From contig NZ_CVPC01000002.1 in assembly GCF_001049735.1 (NCBI RefSeq), positions 351,759 through 415,758 on the forward strand: a stretch of 64,000 bases of DNA. The letters are read 5' to 3'. Position numbers and translations under genes: made by a program. Source of the stretch: Nereida ignava (GTDB taxonomy: Bacteria > Pseudomonadota > Alphaproteobacteria > Rhodobacterales > Rhodobacteraceae). A model generated the notes under the pieces. It did not search any database. It saw only the letters and a program-made list of their open reading frames with translations, and was not told the DNA's origin. This document shows positions 25,167 to 35,046 of the stretch, in pieces; position 1 is the first letter of the stretch; every line of letters starts with the position of its first letter.

Positions 25167-26626
25167 GACGCGAATTTCTCGTTCAGATAGGCTAACAAAG
25201 GCGCTTCTGTGATCTCTGCCTCTGACGTGCCGCAAGCCTTTGCAATGACTTCTTTCGGTCGGTAAAGCCCACCGTGGCACTGCACATTGCGTCGCAGCCA
25301 ACCGGTGGCCGCAGAAGTGTCCCCGTTAGCAAGCATGTCATCCAGGCCCGTGACGTCTCGGCGCAGTGCTTCATGCAGGCACCCGGCATAAACATTACCC
25401 AGCGAATAGGTCGCGAAATACCCAAACAGACCAACAGGCCAGTGCACATCTTGCAAAACCCCATTGCTTGCACGGTCAGGGGCATAGCCGAAATCAGCCT
25501 CAAAACGGCTGTTCCACGCATCCTCCAGATCAGCAACATCAAGCGCACCAGACATCAACTGACGCTCAAGATCGAAGCGAAGGGCCACATGCAGATTGTA
25601 TTGCACCTCATCGGCCTCAGTGCGGATGAACCCCGTGTTCAGCCGGTTCACAACACGGAAAAACGTGTCCTCGTCGGCCACACCAAAATCACCGAACGCA
25701 TCGCGCATTTGGCCAAAAAGCCAGCCCGTGAATGCACGGCTGCGCCCTAACTGGTTTTCATAGATGCGGCTCTGGCTTTCATGCACGCCCATCGACACAC
25801 CCGCACCAAGGGGCGTCAACAAATATGCATCATCGATGTTTTGCTCGTAACACGCGTGGCCAACCTCGTGGATGGTCGAGTAGAAACAATTGAAAGGGTC
25901 ATCCGCCGCCGTGCGGGTGGTGATACGCACATCCTGACCGCTACCAGATGAAAAGGGGTGCACCGCTTTGTCGATACGTCCGCGGGATAGATCATACCCA
26001 AAGACCTGCGCCAATTTCGAAGACAGCTCCAACTGGCGCGCCTCATCAAACGACCCCCTGAGCCCAGGCGGTTGCGCGCGCCCCATCACCTTATCACGCA
26101 GGGCAACCAAACCCGGACGAAGCGCATCAAACATCGCTGACAACTCTGCCGCCGTCATGCCCGGCTCGTAATCATCAAGCATGGCGTCATACACATCTCC
26201 GCCATCTGCCAACGCAGCGCCCTCTTCGCGCTTCAGCGCCACAACTTGCGACAGTGTCGGCGCGAAGCCTGCAAAATCATCGGCCACACGCGCCTCGGCC
26301 CATACACCTTGGGACAGCGATGTCACTTTGGCGATCTGTGCAGCAAGATCTGCTGGTACTTTCGTGGCCCGCGCATAACTTCTTTTTATATGGCGTAATT
26401 GCGCGGCCTGCTCCGGCGTTTCTGGCGTGGCGGCGTCAAGCCACTCTGCGATGCGCGGATCTGTGCCACGCGCATGCAAAACCTTTGCCATTGCGCCGTG
26501 CTCTTCCGCCCGCTGTGCCCCCGCACCTTTGGGCATCACTGTCTCCTGGTCCCAGCCCAATCGCCCCGCGATTTGCCCAAGCGCTTGGGTTTCGCGGACA
26601 AATGCCATCAATTCAGCGTAAGACAT
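25163..26626 (-). CDS. M32-family metallocarboxypeptidase
   Basis: Start set at ATG 26626 with TAGGTGG just upstream; GTG 26632 abuts the ctaA stop. 487 residues. The zinc site HEVGH lies near residue 255 (TIHEVGHACYEQ), and further family segments are VHPFSSGSGQDVRITTR near 225, MGVHESQSRIYENQLGRS near 280 (third ligand region) and the TGFIRTEADEVQYNLH segment near 340. M32 enzymes (Taq carboxypeptidase type) trim C-terminal residues from peptides in the cytoplasm. Overlaps the convergent dsbB end by four bases. Confidence 0.92.
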   Translation of the reverse strand: MSYAELMAFVRETQALGQIAGRLGWDQETVMPKGAGAQRAEEHGAMAKVLHARGTDPRIAEWLDAATPETPEQAAQLRHIKRSYARATKVPADLAAQIAKVTSLSQGVWAEARVADDFAGFAPTLSQVVALKREEGAALADGGDVYDAMLDDYEPGMTAAELSAMFDALRPGLVALRDKVMGRAQPPGLRGSFDEARQLELSSKLAQVFGYDLSRGRIDKAVHPFSSGSGQDVRITTRTAADDPFNCFYSTIHEVGHACYEQNIDDAYLLTPLGAGVSMGVHESQSRIYENQLGRSRAFTGWLFGQMRDAFGDFGVADEDTFFRVVNRLNTGFIRTEADEVQYNLHVALRFDLERQLMSGALDVADLEDAWNSRFEADFGYAPDRASNGVLQDVHWPVGLFGYFATYSLGNVYAGCLHEALRRDVTGLDDMLANGDTSAATGWLRRNVQCHGGLYRPKEVIAKACGTSEAEITEAPLLAYLNEKFAS

Positions 26627-26632
26627 CGCCAC

Positions 26633-27772
26633 CTACCCTCTGACAGATTGTGCGAGCGGGTAAATCGCCAAAAAGCGTGCCCGCAGCACCAATACCCACA
26701 ACACTACCGCACCAAACTGATGCACAATCGCCAGTTCCCAAGGCGATGAATTCATCACGGTCACAATGCCCAAAACCATTTGCACAGTCATCATCGCCAA
26801 CACCAAGTTAAAAGCAAAACGTGTTTGCGTGTTCGGGGACCGGCGCGCCCGTAGCCAAATGAAGATACCAAAACCAAACAGGATGTAGCCGGTCATACGG
26901 TGCATAAACTGCACCAAACCATCGTCTTCAAAAAAGTTTCTCCACAGTGGTTCAAGGGTGAACAAATCGGGGGGCAAAAAGCCACCAGCCATCAAAGGCC
27001 AATCAATATAATTGCGCCCGGCATCGATGCCCGCGACCAGTGCGCCCATCAATATCTGCAGACCCGTCAGAGCAATCAAAACAACCGCCAATTTCGCAAG
27101 TACAGGTTCACCAAGGCGACGCGCTTGGATCAGCGCACCGTCACTGCGCGAAAGCTGCAAAACATACCAAGCGATCACCCCAAGAATGACAAACGCCAAC
27201 CCCAGATGCGTTGCCAACCTGTAGCTGGCCACATCCAGCATTCCGTTGTCCAACCCCGACGAAACCATCCACCAGCCGATCGCCCCTTGGCTTCCCCCAA
27301 GCGCGCCGAGCAAAGCAGCTTTGCCGGTCCAGCCCACGGGCATTTGACGCGTTGCAAGCAAGCCGAAGAAGCCTATCGCCCAGACCAGCCCCACGAAACG
27401 GCCCAACTGACGATGCCCCCATTCCCACCAATAGATCACTTTGAATTCGGACATACTCATGCCCTTGTTCTGAAGCTGATACTCGGGGATTTCTTGGTAT
27501 TTCTCAAATTCTGACGCCCAATCGGCGGCATTCATCGGTGGGATCGCTCCGGTCACAGGGCGCCATTCAGTGATGCTTAGCCCACTGTCGGTCAACCGCG
27601 TGAGACCACCAACAGCAATCATCATGACGACCAGCGCAAACAGAACAATCAGCCAGCCTTTCAAAAAACCGCGCGCACCGCGCCGCGCCGCGTCAATACC
27701 ACCCGTGACAGGCGCATTGCTGCCCTTGTCCTTGCTTGAGACCTCTTCAAAGATGGCGCGAGATTTAGCCAT
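26633..27772 (-). CDS. ctaA: Heme A synthase CtaA
   Basis: 379 residues with eight membrane segments in two four-helix bundles. Family segments include VGGLTRLTDSGLSITEWRPVTGAIPP (about 52-77), the histidine in WWEWGHRQLGR near 115, GSQGAIGWWMVSSGL near 158, RLATHLGLAFV near 183 with its heme histidine, and MHRMTGYILFG near 290. It converts heme O to heme A in the inner membrane for cytochrome oxidase. A cytoplasmic N-terminal extension of about 30 residues precedes the first helix. The M32 gene follows directly. Confidence 0.93.
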   Translation of the reverse strand: MAKSRAIFEEVSSKDKGSNAPVTGGIDAARRGARGFLKGWLIVLFALVVMMIAVGGLTRLTDSGLSITEWRPVTGAIPPMNAADWASEFEKYQEIPEYQLQNKGMSMSEFKVIYWWEWGHRQLGRFVGLVWAIGFFGLLATRQMPVGWTGKAALLGALGGSQGAIGWWMVSSGLDNGMLDVASYRLATHLGLAFVILGVIAWYVLQLSRSDGALIQARRLGEPVLAKLAVVLIALTGLQILMGALVAGIDAGRNYIDWPLMAGGFLPPDLFTLEPLWRNFFEDDGLVQFMHRMTGYILFGFGIFIWLRARRSPNTQTRFAFNLVLAMMTVQMVLGIVTVMNSSPWELAIVHQFGAVVLWVLVLRARFLAIYPLAQSVRG

Positions 27773-27834
27773 AGCGGGCGATCCTTCTGATGCGATTATT
27801 TAGGCAGCAATATAGGCCCAATCGAGCGTGACAG

Positions 27835-28605
27835 CTAGCGGTCCGAGGTGTCTTTTGACCAGACAAGCTGTCGCAGCATTCCGTGCAGGGTTTGTACGTC
27901 CGCGCGGGTAAGCGCCATACGTGACCACATATTGCGCAGGTTCGTTTTCATGCTCTGCGCCTTGGCTTGCGGGAAAAAGAACCCAGCTGTGTCCAACCGT
28001 TGCTCAAAGTGATCCGCAAGCCGCTCAACTTCAATATGCGGCGCCCAATCGGTTTTGACCATTTCATGGGCCAGCGGTTCAACACGCGTGGTCTGGCGAC
28101 GCCACTCATACCCCGTCAGCAAGACACATTGCGCAAGATTTAGACTCGGAAATTCAGGGTTCACAGGCACAGTAATAGTGGCATTGGCCCGCGCAATATC
28201 GTCGTTTTCAAGCCCTGCAGCTTCGGGGCCAAACATCACGCCAACCTTAAGGCCCTGCGCGGTCTTTTCTGCGGCCACTTCCATTGCTGCTTCGGGGCTG
28301 TAGATCGGTTTGGTCAAACCTCTGTGGCGGGCGGTCGTCGCAAAGACGTAGTCACAATCACCCAAAGCATCCGCCAAAGTGTCGTAAACCTGCGCGCCGT
28401 CAAGCACGCGGCCTGCCCCCGATGCCATCGCCTTGGCCGCTGGATTAGGCCATCCATCACGCGGTGCAACAAGGCGCATCCTGTCGACACCAAAGTTAAG
28501 CATCGCACGGGCGGCCGCGCCGATGTTCTCGCCCATCTGGGGGCGCACCAACACAAAGGTCGGCGGTGCAAGCGGTGTGGGCGTATTTTGGGGGTTTTTA
28601 CTCAT
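27835..28605 (-). CDS. trmJ: tRNA 2'-O-methyltransferase TrmJ-like (SPOUT family)
   Basis: 256 residues. SPOUT/TrmH motifs are in order: FVLVRPQMGENIGAAARAMLNFG (about 18-40), GVMFGPEAAGLENDDIARA near 125, and VNPEFPSLNLAQCVLL near 148. These form the knotted SAM-binding site. The C-terminal tail (about 180-256) is the extension seen in TrmJ, which methylates position 32 of tRNA. Divergent from the ThiE-like gene. Confidence 0.82.
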   Translation of the reverse strand: MSKNPQNTPTPLAPPTFVLVRPQMGENIGAAARAMLNFGVDRMRLVAPRDGWPNPAAKAMASGAGRVLDGAQVYDTLADALGDCDYVFATTARHRGLTKPIYSPEAAMEVAAEKTAQGLKVGVMFGPEAAGLENDDIARANATITVPVNPEFPSLNLAQCVLLTGYEWRRQTTRVEPLAHEMVKTDWAPHIEVERLADHFEQRLDTAGFFFPQAKAQSMKTNLRNMWSRMALTRADVQTLHGMLRQLVWSKDTSDR

Positions 28606-28689
28606 GACAATCTGTTACGAACCGCTTGGCGAAAGGGCAACCCCTTGATAGAGGTCCTCAAAATTGCGCACTCTAGGTTTGGGGCAGAT

Positions 28690-29337
28690 ATGACCAATAC
28701 ACCATCCACCGATGACATCGCTGACGCCATCGCGCCACAACTCTATCTGATCTCGCCACCGCAGATCGAACTAAGCACGTTTCCCGCGCTCTTGGGTCAA
28801 ATGCTCGATGAGGTCGACGTGGCTTGTTTCCGCCTTGCGCTTGCCAGCAGCGACGACGACGCCATCGCACGCGCCGCGGATGCGTGCCGCGAGGTCTGTC
28901 ACGCCCGCGACGTCGCAATCGTGATCGAGCACCATCTGCTGATGGTCGATAAGCTTGGCCTTGACGGGGTGCATCTGACAGATGGTGCACGAACCATCCG
29001 CCATGCCCGCAAAGAGCTTGGCGATGATGCAATTGTGGGAAGTAATTGTGCGGCATCGCGCCATGACGGGCTGAATGCGGCCGAAGGCGGCGCGGATTAC
29101 GTTTGCTTCGGCCCCTGCCGTGACACGGGACTAGGCGACGGGACATTGGCTGAGCCGGATCTGTTCCAGTGGTGGTCAGAAATGATCGAAGTCCCCTGCG
29201 TCGCAGAAGGTGGCCTTGATGCGGCTACGATCCGCGCATTGGCACCGATCTCGGATTTCTTTGCCGTTGGTGCGGAAGTTTGGGACGCCGAAAACCCGAC
29301 AGAGGCGCTCAAAGAACTTCACGGGGCCATGATTTAA
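28690..29337 (+). CDS. Thiamine-phosphate synthase-like protein (ThiE/TenI family)
   Basis: Start set at ATG 28690 (MTNTPSTDDIAD); an open frame extends further upstream but overlaps trmJ. 215 residues, one TIM barrel. Segments expected for ThiE are QLYLISPPQ near 18, GLDGVHLTDGAR near 95, GSNCAASRHDGLNAAEGGADYVCFGP near 118 and PCVAEGGLD near 170. ThiE's pyrophosphate-binding residues are only partly kept, so a TenI-like or non-thiamine role is possible. Its end overlaps the convergent olsA-like gene by four bases. Confidence 0.7.
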   Translation: MTNTPSTDDIADAIAPQLYLISPPQIELSTFPALLGQMLDEVDVACFRLALASSDDDAIARAADACREVCHARDVAIVIEHHLLMVDKLGLDGVHLTDGARTIRHARKELGDDAIVGSNCAASRHDGLNAAEGGADYVCFGPCRDTGLGDGTLAEPDLFQWWSEMIEVPCVAEGGLDAATIRALAPISDFFAVGAEVWDAENPTEALKELHGAMI

Positions 29338-30161
29338 GACATCTCGGCAGCATCTAGGCCACCGCGTACAATTTCCTCAGCCGCACGGGCAAGCTCTTTG
29401 CGGCTGGCGAAGTCTGACACCTTCAACGGTGGATGATAAACCACATCTACGCCGCCCTGACGCACACCAGCCAATGTGCGCAGCAAATGCGGGGCAAAGT
29501 CCATGTCTCCCCACCATCCGTAAAACCGTGGCTCAGCACCATCAGGGGCGTGATAAATCAGCGTAACCGGCTGCACCCACATTTCGTCGCGCAGAGGTTG
29601 TTCAAAGAAGGCTGCAAAAAGCGTTGGCTTGAAGGATAGAACACGCTTGCCGTCGGTGCTTGTGCCTTCGGGAAAGAACAATAGCTTATGGCCCGCATGC
29701 AATCTGTCTTGGAATATCTGTTTTTGCAGGGCCGCTTCACGGGGATTACGGTTGATGAAAACAGTGCCAGTCGCGCGCGCTAACCAGCCAATACCGGGCC
29801 ATTTCGCGACTTCAGATTTGGCGACAAAGTAGATGCGCTTGCTGGCGTTAAGGGCAAAAATATCGAGCCAACTTACATGATTTGCCACGATGGCACCGAA
29901 CTGCGGCATCACCGCGCCAAAGACACGCCTGCGCATGCCAATAATCCGAAACGCCGTTTGGCAAACAAATTGCGTGATGAATGGCGTCCAAGGACGCCGC
30001 AAACCGAACAACGGTTTTTCAACAAGACGTACCAAAAGCAAAACGGCCAGACAGCCAAACGTAACAAGCGCCAGTACCGTGCCGCGCCAAGCCAGACGGA
30101 TTAGGCCTTGCACGCCAAGCGGTGCTTCAATGGGGTATTCCCCCTCGTTCCAAGTGGTCAT
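29334..30161 (-). CDS. olsA: 1-acyl-glycerol/lyso-ornithine lipid acyltransferase (PlsC family, OlsA-like)
   Basis: Start set at ATG 30161, overlapping the olsB stop as ATGA. 275 residues. A membrane segment near residues 20-45 is followed by the acyltransferase motif NHVSWLD near 100 (HX4D type) and the substrate motif FPEGTSTDGKR near 170. Because it is coupled to an OlsB-like gene, it is probably the O-acyltransferase that turns lyso-ornithine lipid into ornithine lipid; a general lysophosphatidate role cannot be excluded. Confidence 0.82.
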   Translation of the reverse strand: MTTWNEGEYPIEAPLGVQGLIRLAWRGTVLALVTFGCLAVLLLVRLVEKPLFGLRRPWTPFITQFVCQTAFRIIGMRRRVFGAVMPQFGAIVANHVSWLDIFALNASKRIYFVAKSEVAKWPGIGWLARATGTVFINRNPREAALQKQIFQDRLHAGHKLLFFPEGTSTDGKRVLSFKPTLFAAFFEQPLRDEMWVQPVTLIYHAPDGAEPRFYGWWGDMDFAPHLLRTLAGVRQGGVDVVYHPPLKVSDFASRKELARAAEEIVRGGLDAAEMS

Positions 30162-30910
30162 CGTGGAGCCCTTTGATAAAGTGCGGCTTGTTTTTGATTG
30201 ATACGCGCCATGTCCAAAACCATACACACATCGACTGTGTTGAATGCATGATCAACCCAAGCGCCCTGCCCGACCATACCGCCCATACGCAGATACGCTT
30301 TGATAAGCTGCGGCGTTTCAAGAAGCGCACGGCGCGCATCTGTCTGTTCCTCAGCCAACTGATCCATCGCAACTGCGGCCTCTCCCGTCGCGGTTACACG
30401 CAACTCAGGTGGTGCCAAAAACCGGTGGTGCAAATGGCTCAACGGGTGCGCAAGGGCGTCCACATCAGTGCCGTGAAAGCTGGCAACACCAAACAGAATA
30501 TCAACGTCATTCTTTGCTATATAGCCTGACAGACCTTGCCATAAATGCATCAATGCAGCACCACCACGATAGGATTTATGCACGCACGAGCGGCCAAGCT
30601 CTAACAACCGGCGACCGCTGGCTTTCAGAGGCCCAAGATCGAATTCATCCTCGGAATAATAGCGGCCAATTTTGGGCATCGCGTCGCTTGATAGTAGCCG
30701 GTAGACCCCCACACAGGCCTCTGCATCAAAGAGCATAAGATGCTCAAAGAACGGGTCGTATTGGTCTCTCTCAAGCCGCGCATCATGGTCAACCATGGGG
30801 CCGTTGCCGCCAAGTTCCGCGACGAATACCTCATAACGCAAAGCTTGTGCCGCACGGATGTCATCCGCAGACGCCGCCAACCTAACCGTAAATTTTGGTG
30901 AATGCCCCAT
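30158..30910 (-). CDS. olsB: Ornithine N-acyltransferase OlsB-like (GNAT fold)
   Basis: Start set at ATG 30910 with AAGGAA about eight bases upstream; a longer frame reaches 30958. 250 residues. Segments AQALRYEVFVAELGG near 20, VGVYRLLSS near 68, ELGRSCVHKSYRGGAALMHLW near 105 and LFGVASFHGTD near 140 are those of OlsB/hemolysin-like acyltransferases. OlsB transfers a 3-hydroxyacyl group from acyl carrier protein to ornithine, the first step of this phosphorus-free membrane lipid. Forms an operon with olsA. Confidence 0.85.
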   Translation of the reverse strand: MGHSPKFTVRLAASADDIRAAQALRYEVFVAELGGNGPMVDHDARLERDQYDPFFEHLMLFDAEACVGVYRLLSSDAMPKIGRYYSEDEFDLGPLKASGRRLLELGRSCVHKSYRGGAALMHLWQGLSGYIAKNDVDILFGVASFHGTDVDALAHPLSHLHHRFLAPPELRVTATGEAAVAMDQLAEEQTDARRALLETPQLIKAYLRMGGMVGQGAWVDHAFNTVDVCMVLDMARINQKQAALYQRAPR

Positions 30911-31029
30911 CAAAGGGTTCCTTTCAGGCACAGCAAACCCGCAGTCCAATACCGTCATTACGTCTTATTTGCCTGACCTGCGCTTGGCAACGCGCATATA
31001 TTAAGACATTATTAACGGGTAACGCGTAG

Positions 31030-31215
31030 CTAGAGGTCGAAAACCAACTCTAATTCGATTTGCGAGCCAACAATCACGACTTTTCCCTGCTCGCGGAAAT
31101 TAACTGTAACTTTACCCGCAACGTTGGATTGCACCTGACCTATGCCCCAATCAGGCTGGTTCGGGTTTCTCACCAACTGCCCCGGCTCTAGTAATGTGTT
31201 TAGCTCAGACATCAT
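31030..31215 (-). CDS. DUF3553 small protein
   Basis: 61 residues. The pattern LEPGQLVRNPNQPDWGIGQVQS followed by GKVTVNFREQGKVVI is the complete DUF3553 domain, a small SH3-like barrel found alone and in some helicases. Function unknown. It stands back to back with the shortened chpT, an arrangement known to me from related genomes. Confidence 0.75.
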   Translation of the reverse strand: MMSELNTLLEPGQLVRNPNQPDWGIGQVQSNVAGKVTVNFREQGKVVIVGSQIELELVFDL

Positions 31216-31239
31216 CAGTCCTTATTTGACAGGCGCCAC

Positions 31240-31533
31240 ATGACCCAAGAAATTCAGAGCACTCCGCTAGACCTCAGCGCCCTTGTTGGCTCGCGTATTT
31301 GCCACGACCTTATCAGCCCTTTGGGCGCAATTGCCAATGGTGTTGAGTTGATGGCCCTTACGGGTGCGGAACAAACACCCGAAATGCTTCTGATTGCCGA
31401 AAGCGTTGAGGCCGCAGTTACCAAAGTCCGGCCGTCGGATGTGCATTTCTTTTTGACTGCACAAATGCGCGCAGAACATCAGATCGCGCTAAATATTGAA
31501 GTAAGCGACGCCGAAATCAAAATGACATTCTAG
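31240..31533 (+). pseudogene. chpT: chpT-like histidine phosphotransferase with the middle missing
   Basis: 97 residues, against about 200-250 for ChpT. Residues 1-63 match the ChpT dimerisation helices with phospho-accepting H22 in SRICHDLISPLGAIANG. From residue 65 (PSDVHFFLTAQM...) the sequence matches only the extreme C-terminal end of ChpT (the strand pair after the VQF/L-type segment). Roughly 105 residues that form most of the ATPase-like domain are absent, and the frame is kept across the junction near 31430. ChpT relays phosphate from CckA to CtrA and CpdR. The product may be inactive, or a bare phosphotransfer dimer. Marked pseudogene because the expected domain is lost; it could still be expressed. 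Confidence 0.65.
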
Positions 31534-31559
31534 CAAAGCATAGTGCGCAGGCGCAGGAC

Positions 31560-32825
31560 TTAAGACCGGATCGTCCCGTCGCCGCGTACGATGTATTTGA
31601 AACTAGTCAATTGCTCTGCGCCAACCGGCCCGCGCGCGTGCATTTTGCCCGTGGCAATACCAATTTCGGCCCCCATGCCAAACTCACCACCATCTGCAAA
31701 TTGCGTCGAGGCGTTGTGCATCAGGATTGCGCTATCCAATTCAGTCAAAAAACGTTCAGCAGTTGTGGCATCTTCAGTCAGAATACAATCCGTATGATCA
31801 GAGCCATACTGACGAATGTGCGCCATTGCCTCCTCCAGTCCCGCAACCGTCTTGGCCGCAATTTCCATATCAAGGAATTCATGGCCCCAATGGTCTGCCG
31901 TGGCCGCCTGTGTTCCCTCAATGCCCTGCAGGTTCATATCTGCATCAACGGTCACACCTGCTTGCAAAAGCGCGCGGATCACATCAGCACCCAGACTATC
32001 TTTGATCTCTTCATGGATCAGCAAACACTCCGCAGCTCCACAAATCCCCGTGCGGCGCGTCTTTGCATTAAGCACCACATCAAGTGTCTTTTGCGGGTCT
32101 GCTGCTTTGTCGATGTAGATATGCACAATGCCTTCAAGGTGGGCAAAAACGGGAACCCGCGCTTCGCGCTGCACAAGCCCCACCAAACCCTTTCCACCAC
32201 GCGGCACGATCACATCGATATACTGCGTCATGCTGAGCATTTCTGAAACTGCCACACGGTCACGGGTGGGCACCAATTGCACTGCATCCTCGGGCAAATT
32301 GGCATCACGAAGTCCCTGTTGAAGAGCTGCATGGATGGCGCGCGAGGAATGGAAACTCTCGGAGCCACCACGCAAAATAACGGCGTTACCCGCCTTCAAA
32401 CACAGCGCACCTGCATCAGCCGTGACATTTGGCCGGCTTTCGTAGATCACCCCGATGACCCCAAGCGGCGTGCGCACGCGTGAAATATTCAGACCTGTGG
32501 GCCGGTCCCACTGTGCGATGACTTCTCCGACAGGATCGGCCTGTTCCGCCACTGCGCGCAGGCTATCTACGATGCCGCGAATACGCTCTTCGTCCAGCAT
32601 CAAGCGGTCCATCATTGCGGGGCTAAGGCCTTTGGCACGGCCGTATTCAAGATCAAGCGCATTGGCTTCAATCACCGCATCGCGGGTCTTCCACAAAGCT
32701 TCAGAGGCCGAGATCAGCGCCGCGTGTTTTCGCTCAGCACTGGCATTCGCCAAGGCAATGCTTGCGGCTTTTGCCCGTTGGCCGATGTCTTGCATAAATG
32801 CGGGAATGTTATGTGTATCGGTCAT
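31560..32825 (-). CDS. proA: Gamma-glutamyl phosphate reductase ProA
   Basis: Start set at ATG 32825; TTG 32837 is possible. 421 residues. The [35 protein letters not shown] region near 105-140 and the catalytic cysteine in [13 protein letters not shown] near 255 define ProA of the aldehyde-dehydrogenase superfamily. It reduces glutamyl phosphate to glutamate semialdehyde for proline. It follows proB by 21 bases. Confidence 0.95.
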   Translation of the reverse strand: MTDTHNIPAFMQDIGQRAKAASIALANASAERKHAALISASEALWKTRDAVIEANALDLEYGRAKGLSPAMMDRLMLDEERIRGIVDSLRAVAEQADPVGEVIAQWDRPTGLNISRVRTPLGVIGVIYESRPNVTADAGALCLKAGNAVILRGGSESFHSSRAIHAALQQGLRDANLPEDAVQLVPTRDRVAVSEMLSMTQYIDVIVPRGGKGLVGLVQREARVPVFAHLEGIVHIYIDKAADPQKTLDVVLNAKTRRTGICGAAECLLIHEEIKDSLGADVIRALLQAGVTVDADMNLQGIEGTQAATADHWGHEFLDMEIAAKTVAGLEEAMAHIRQYGSDHTDCILTEDATTAERFLTELDSAILMHNASTQFADGGEFGMGAEIGIATGKMHARGPVGAEQLTSFKYIVRGDGTIRS

Positions 32826-32846
32826 CTGTCTGTCCAATCTTTTGGC

Positions 32847-33953
32847 TTAAAGCGCCATATCATCACGGTGGATTAATGCTGCGCGCCCTGCGTACCCGAG
32901 CAACCCTGCAATTTCAGCCGTCTTGTGGCCCTTCAAAACTATGGCCTCCGTGCTGGTATAGCGGGTTAATCCCTGCCCCACATGCGCGCCTGACGTATCA
33001 AGTATCTCAACTGGGTCGCCACGGCCAAATGTCCCGCTAACTGCCATGATCCCTGCAGGTAAAAGTGAGTTGCCCGACCGCAGCGCCTTCGCAGCACCAG
33101 CATCAATCGTGACAGAACCTTTGGGCATCATCGCCGCAATCCAACGGGTACGCGCACTTTGCGGGCTTTCGGTTGCACTAAACCATGTTGAGTTTGCGCC
33201 TTCTTCAAGCATCTTCAAAGGGTTGCGCGGCGTTCCTAATGTGATCGCCATCGCACAGCCAGCATCCGTTGCCATCTTTGCAGCCATAAGTTTGGTCTTC
33301 ATTCCGCCTTTCGATAGCCCCGACAGGGCATCTCCGGCCATTGCTTCAATTTCGGGTGTAATTTCTTCAATCACGTCAAACCGGCGCGCCGACGTGTCCG
33401 ATTGCGGATTAGCGGAATAAAACCCATCAACATCCGAGAGCAAAATCAACTGATCTGCCCCGACAGTTACGGCCACTTGTGCGGCAAGGCGGTCGTTATC
33501 ACCGTACCGAATTTCGTCAGTTGCGATCGTATCATTTTCGTTAACAATCGGCACAACACCAAGGCTCAACAATTGTGACAGCGTTGCGCGCGAATTAAGA
33601 TATCTGCGGCGATCCTCAGAGTCTTCAAGCGTGACAAGCACCTGCCCCGTTTTGATACCGTGGGGGGCCAATGCCTCCTCATATGCGCGGGCAAGTCGAA
33701 TTTGTCCCACAGATGCCGCGGCCTGAGACTGTTCAAGCGCCAGCTCGCCAGCGGGCAACCCCAACACCTCACGGCCCAATGCAATCGAGCCCGATGAGAC
33801 CAAAACAACGTCCTTACCCAAATTTTTAAGCCAGGCGACGTCTTGCGCCAAAGCCAACAACCACTCTGCGCACAAAGTCCCGCTTTCACGGTCAACCAAC
33901 AAGGCCGATCCGATTTTCAGAACAATGCGATTGGCCGCTGTTAAGGACGCCAT
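32847..33953 (-). CDS. proB: Glutamate 5-kinase ProB with PUA domain
   Basis: 368 residues. Amino-acid-kinase domain with [11 protein letters not shown] near 10, VSSGSIALG near 50, [18 protein letters not shown] near 135 and the [15 protein letters not shown] segment near 210. A C-terminal PUA domain occupies about 275-365. It phosphorylates glutamate in the first step of proline synthesis and is the usual feedback-controlled step. It overlaps the obg 3' end by 13 bases, so obg-proB-proA form one operon. Confidence 0.95.
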   Translation of the reverse strand: MASLTAANRIVLKIGSALLVDRESGTLCAEWLLALAQDVAWLKNLGKDVVLVSSGSIALGREVLGLPAGELALEQSQAAASVGQIRLARAYEEALAPHGIKTGQVLVTLEDSEDRRRYLNSRATLSQLLSLGVVPIVNENDTIATDEIRYGDNDRLAAQVAVTVGADQLILLSDVDGFYSANPQSDTSARRFDVIEEITPEIEAMAGDALSGLSKGGMKTKLMAAKMATDAGCAMAITLGTPRNPLKMLEEGANSTWFSATESPQSARTRWIAAMMPKGSVTIDAGAAKALRSGNSLLPAGIMAVSGTFGRGDPVEILDTSGAHVGQGLTRYTSTEAIVLKGHKTAEIAGLLGYAGRAALIHRDDMAL

Positions 33954-34978
33954 GGTTCTTCCTCAGCACCAGCTGCGCGTTCGCGGGCACGGTCCGCTTC
34001 AATCTCGGCGCGCACTTTGCGAAGGACGGCATCAAGACCCTCACGGCTCACGCCTGACATCAGCATCACGCGACCACCGACCGCCTTTTCAAGATCAGCT
34101 TTCAGGTCAGCACGCTCTTCGTCATCGAGAGCATCAATTTTATTTAAAACAGTCACGCGATCTTTCGCCGCCAGCTCACCACCGTAAGCTTCCAACTCAC
34201 CGATGATCGTCTTGTAATCTTCAACTACGGTGTCAGACGTGCCATCGATCAGGTGCAACAGCACCGCACATCGCTCAACGTGGCCAAGGAAACGATCGCC
34301 AATGCCGCGCCCTGCGGATGCGCCTTCGATCAAGCCCGGAATATCCGCCACGACATATTCAGCATTATCAATGCCGACTACACCAAGGTTCGGGTGCAGA
34401 GTAGTGAAAGGATAATCCGCAATTTTCGGCCGCGCATTAGACGTTGCAGCCAAGAACGTGGATTTACCGGCATTCGGCAGCCCCAAAAGCCCCGCATCAG
34501 CGATCAGTTTCAGGCGCAACCAAAGGGTCCGTTCAACGGCCTCTTGGCCGGGGTTGGCGCGACGCGGCGCTTGGTTCGTTGATGATTTGAAGTGAAGGTT
34601 GCCGAAACCACCATTACCGCCCTTGGCCAAAATAACCCGCTGACCAACAGCCGTCATGTCAGCAATGACAGTTTTCTGATCTTCATCCAGTACTTCGGTG
34701 CCGACTGGAACGCGCAAAACAATGTCATCACCGTCTGCACCAGTGCGCTGTTTACCCATACCCGGAACGCCGTTTTTGGCGAAAAAGTGCTGCTGGTAGC
34801 GGAAGTCAATCAAGGTGTTCAACCCATCGACACATTGCACAACGACATCACCGCCACGCCCGCCATCGCCGCCATCCGGACCACCATATTCAACAAATTT
34901 TTCACGGTGGAAGCTAACAGCCCCCCCCCCGCCCGCGCCCGAACGGATGTAAACTTTGGCCAAATCGAGGAATTTCAT
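33941..34978 (-). CDS. obg: Obg/CgtA GTPase
   Basis: 345 residues. The glycine-rich Obg fold (about 1-158) starts [19 protein letters not shown]; a run of eleven C residues near 34921-34931 encodes part of it without breaking the frame. The G domain has GLPNAGKST near 167, DIPGL near 214 and NKID near 283. Obg binds the 50S subunit and is needed for ribosome maturation and stress control. The C-terminal tail ends soon after the G domain, as in many alphaproteobacteria. Its place near rplU and rpmA is the standard arrangement. Confidence 0.95.
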   Translation of the reverse strand: MKFLDLAKVYIRSGAGGGGAVSFHREKFVEYGGPDGGDGGRGGDVVVQCVDGLNTLIDFRYQQHFFAKNGVPGMGKQRTGADGDDIVLRVPVGTEVLDEDQKTVIADMTAVGQRVILAKGGNGGFGNLHFKSSTNQAPRRANPGQEAVERTLWLRLKLIADAGLLGLPNAGKSTFLAATSNARPKIADYPFTTLHPNLGVVGIDNAEYVVADIPGLIEGASAGRGIGDRFLGHVERCAVLLHLIDGTSDTVVEDYKTIIGELEAYGGELAAKDRVTVLNKIDALDDEERADLKADLEKAVGGRVMLMSGVSREGLDAVLRKVRAEIEADRARERAAGAEEEPWRP

Positions 34979-35046
34979 ATCATGTCCTTAGTGCAGCTTT
35001 GCGCCGCGAAACTTGGTGAGGGGCGAGCCACCTCGTTAATCTGTCT

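Noticed and set aside
34918..34935. C-run in obg that could signal a frameshift
   Set aside because: The frame continues normally through the glycine-rich N-terminus into a complete G domain.
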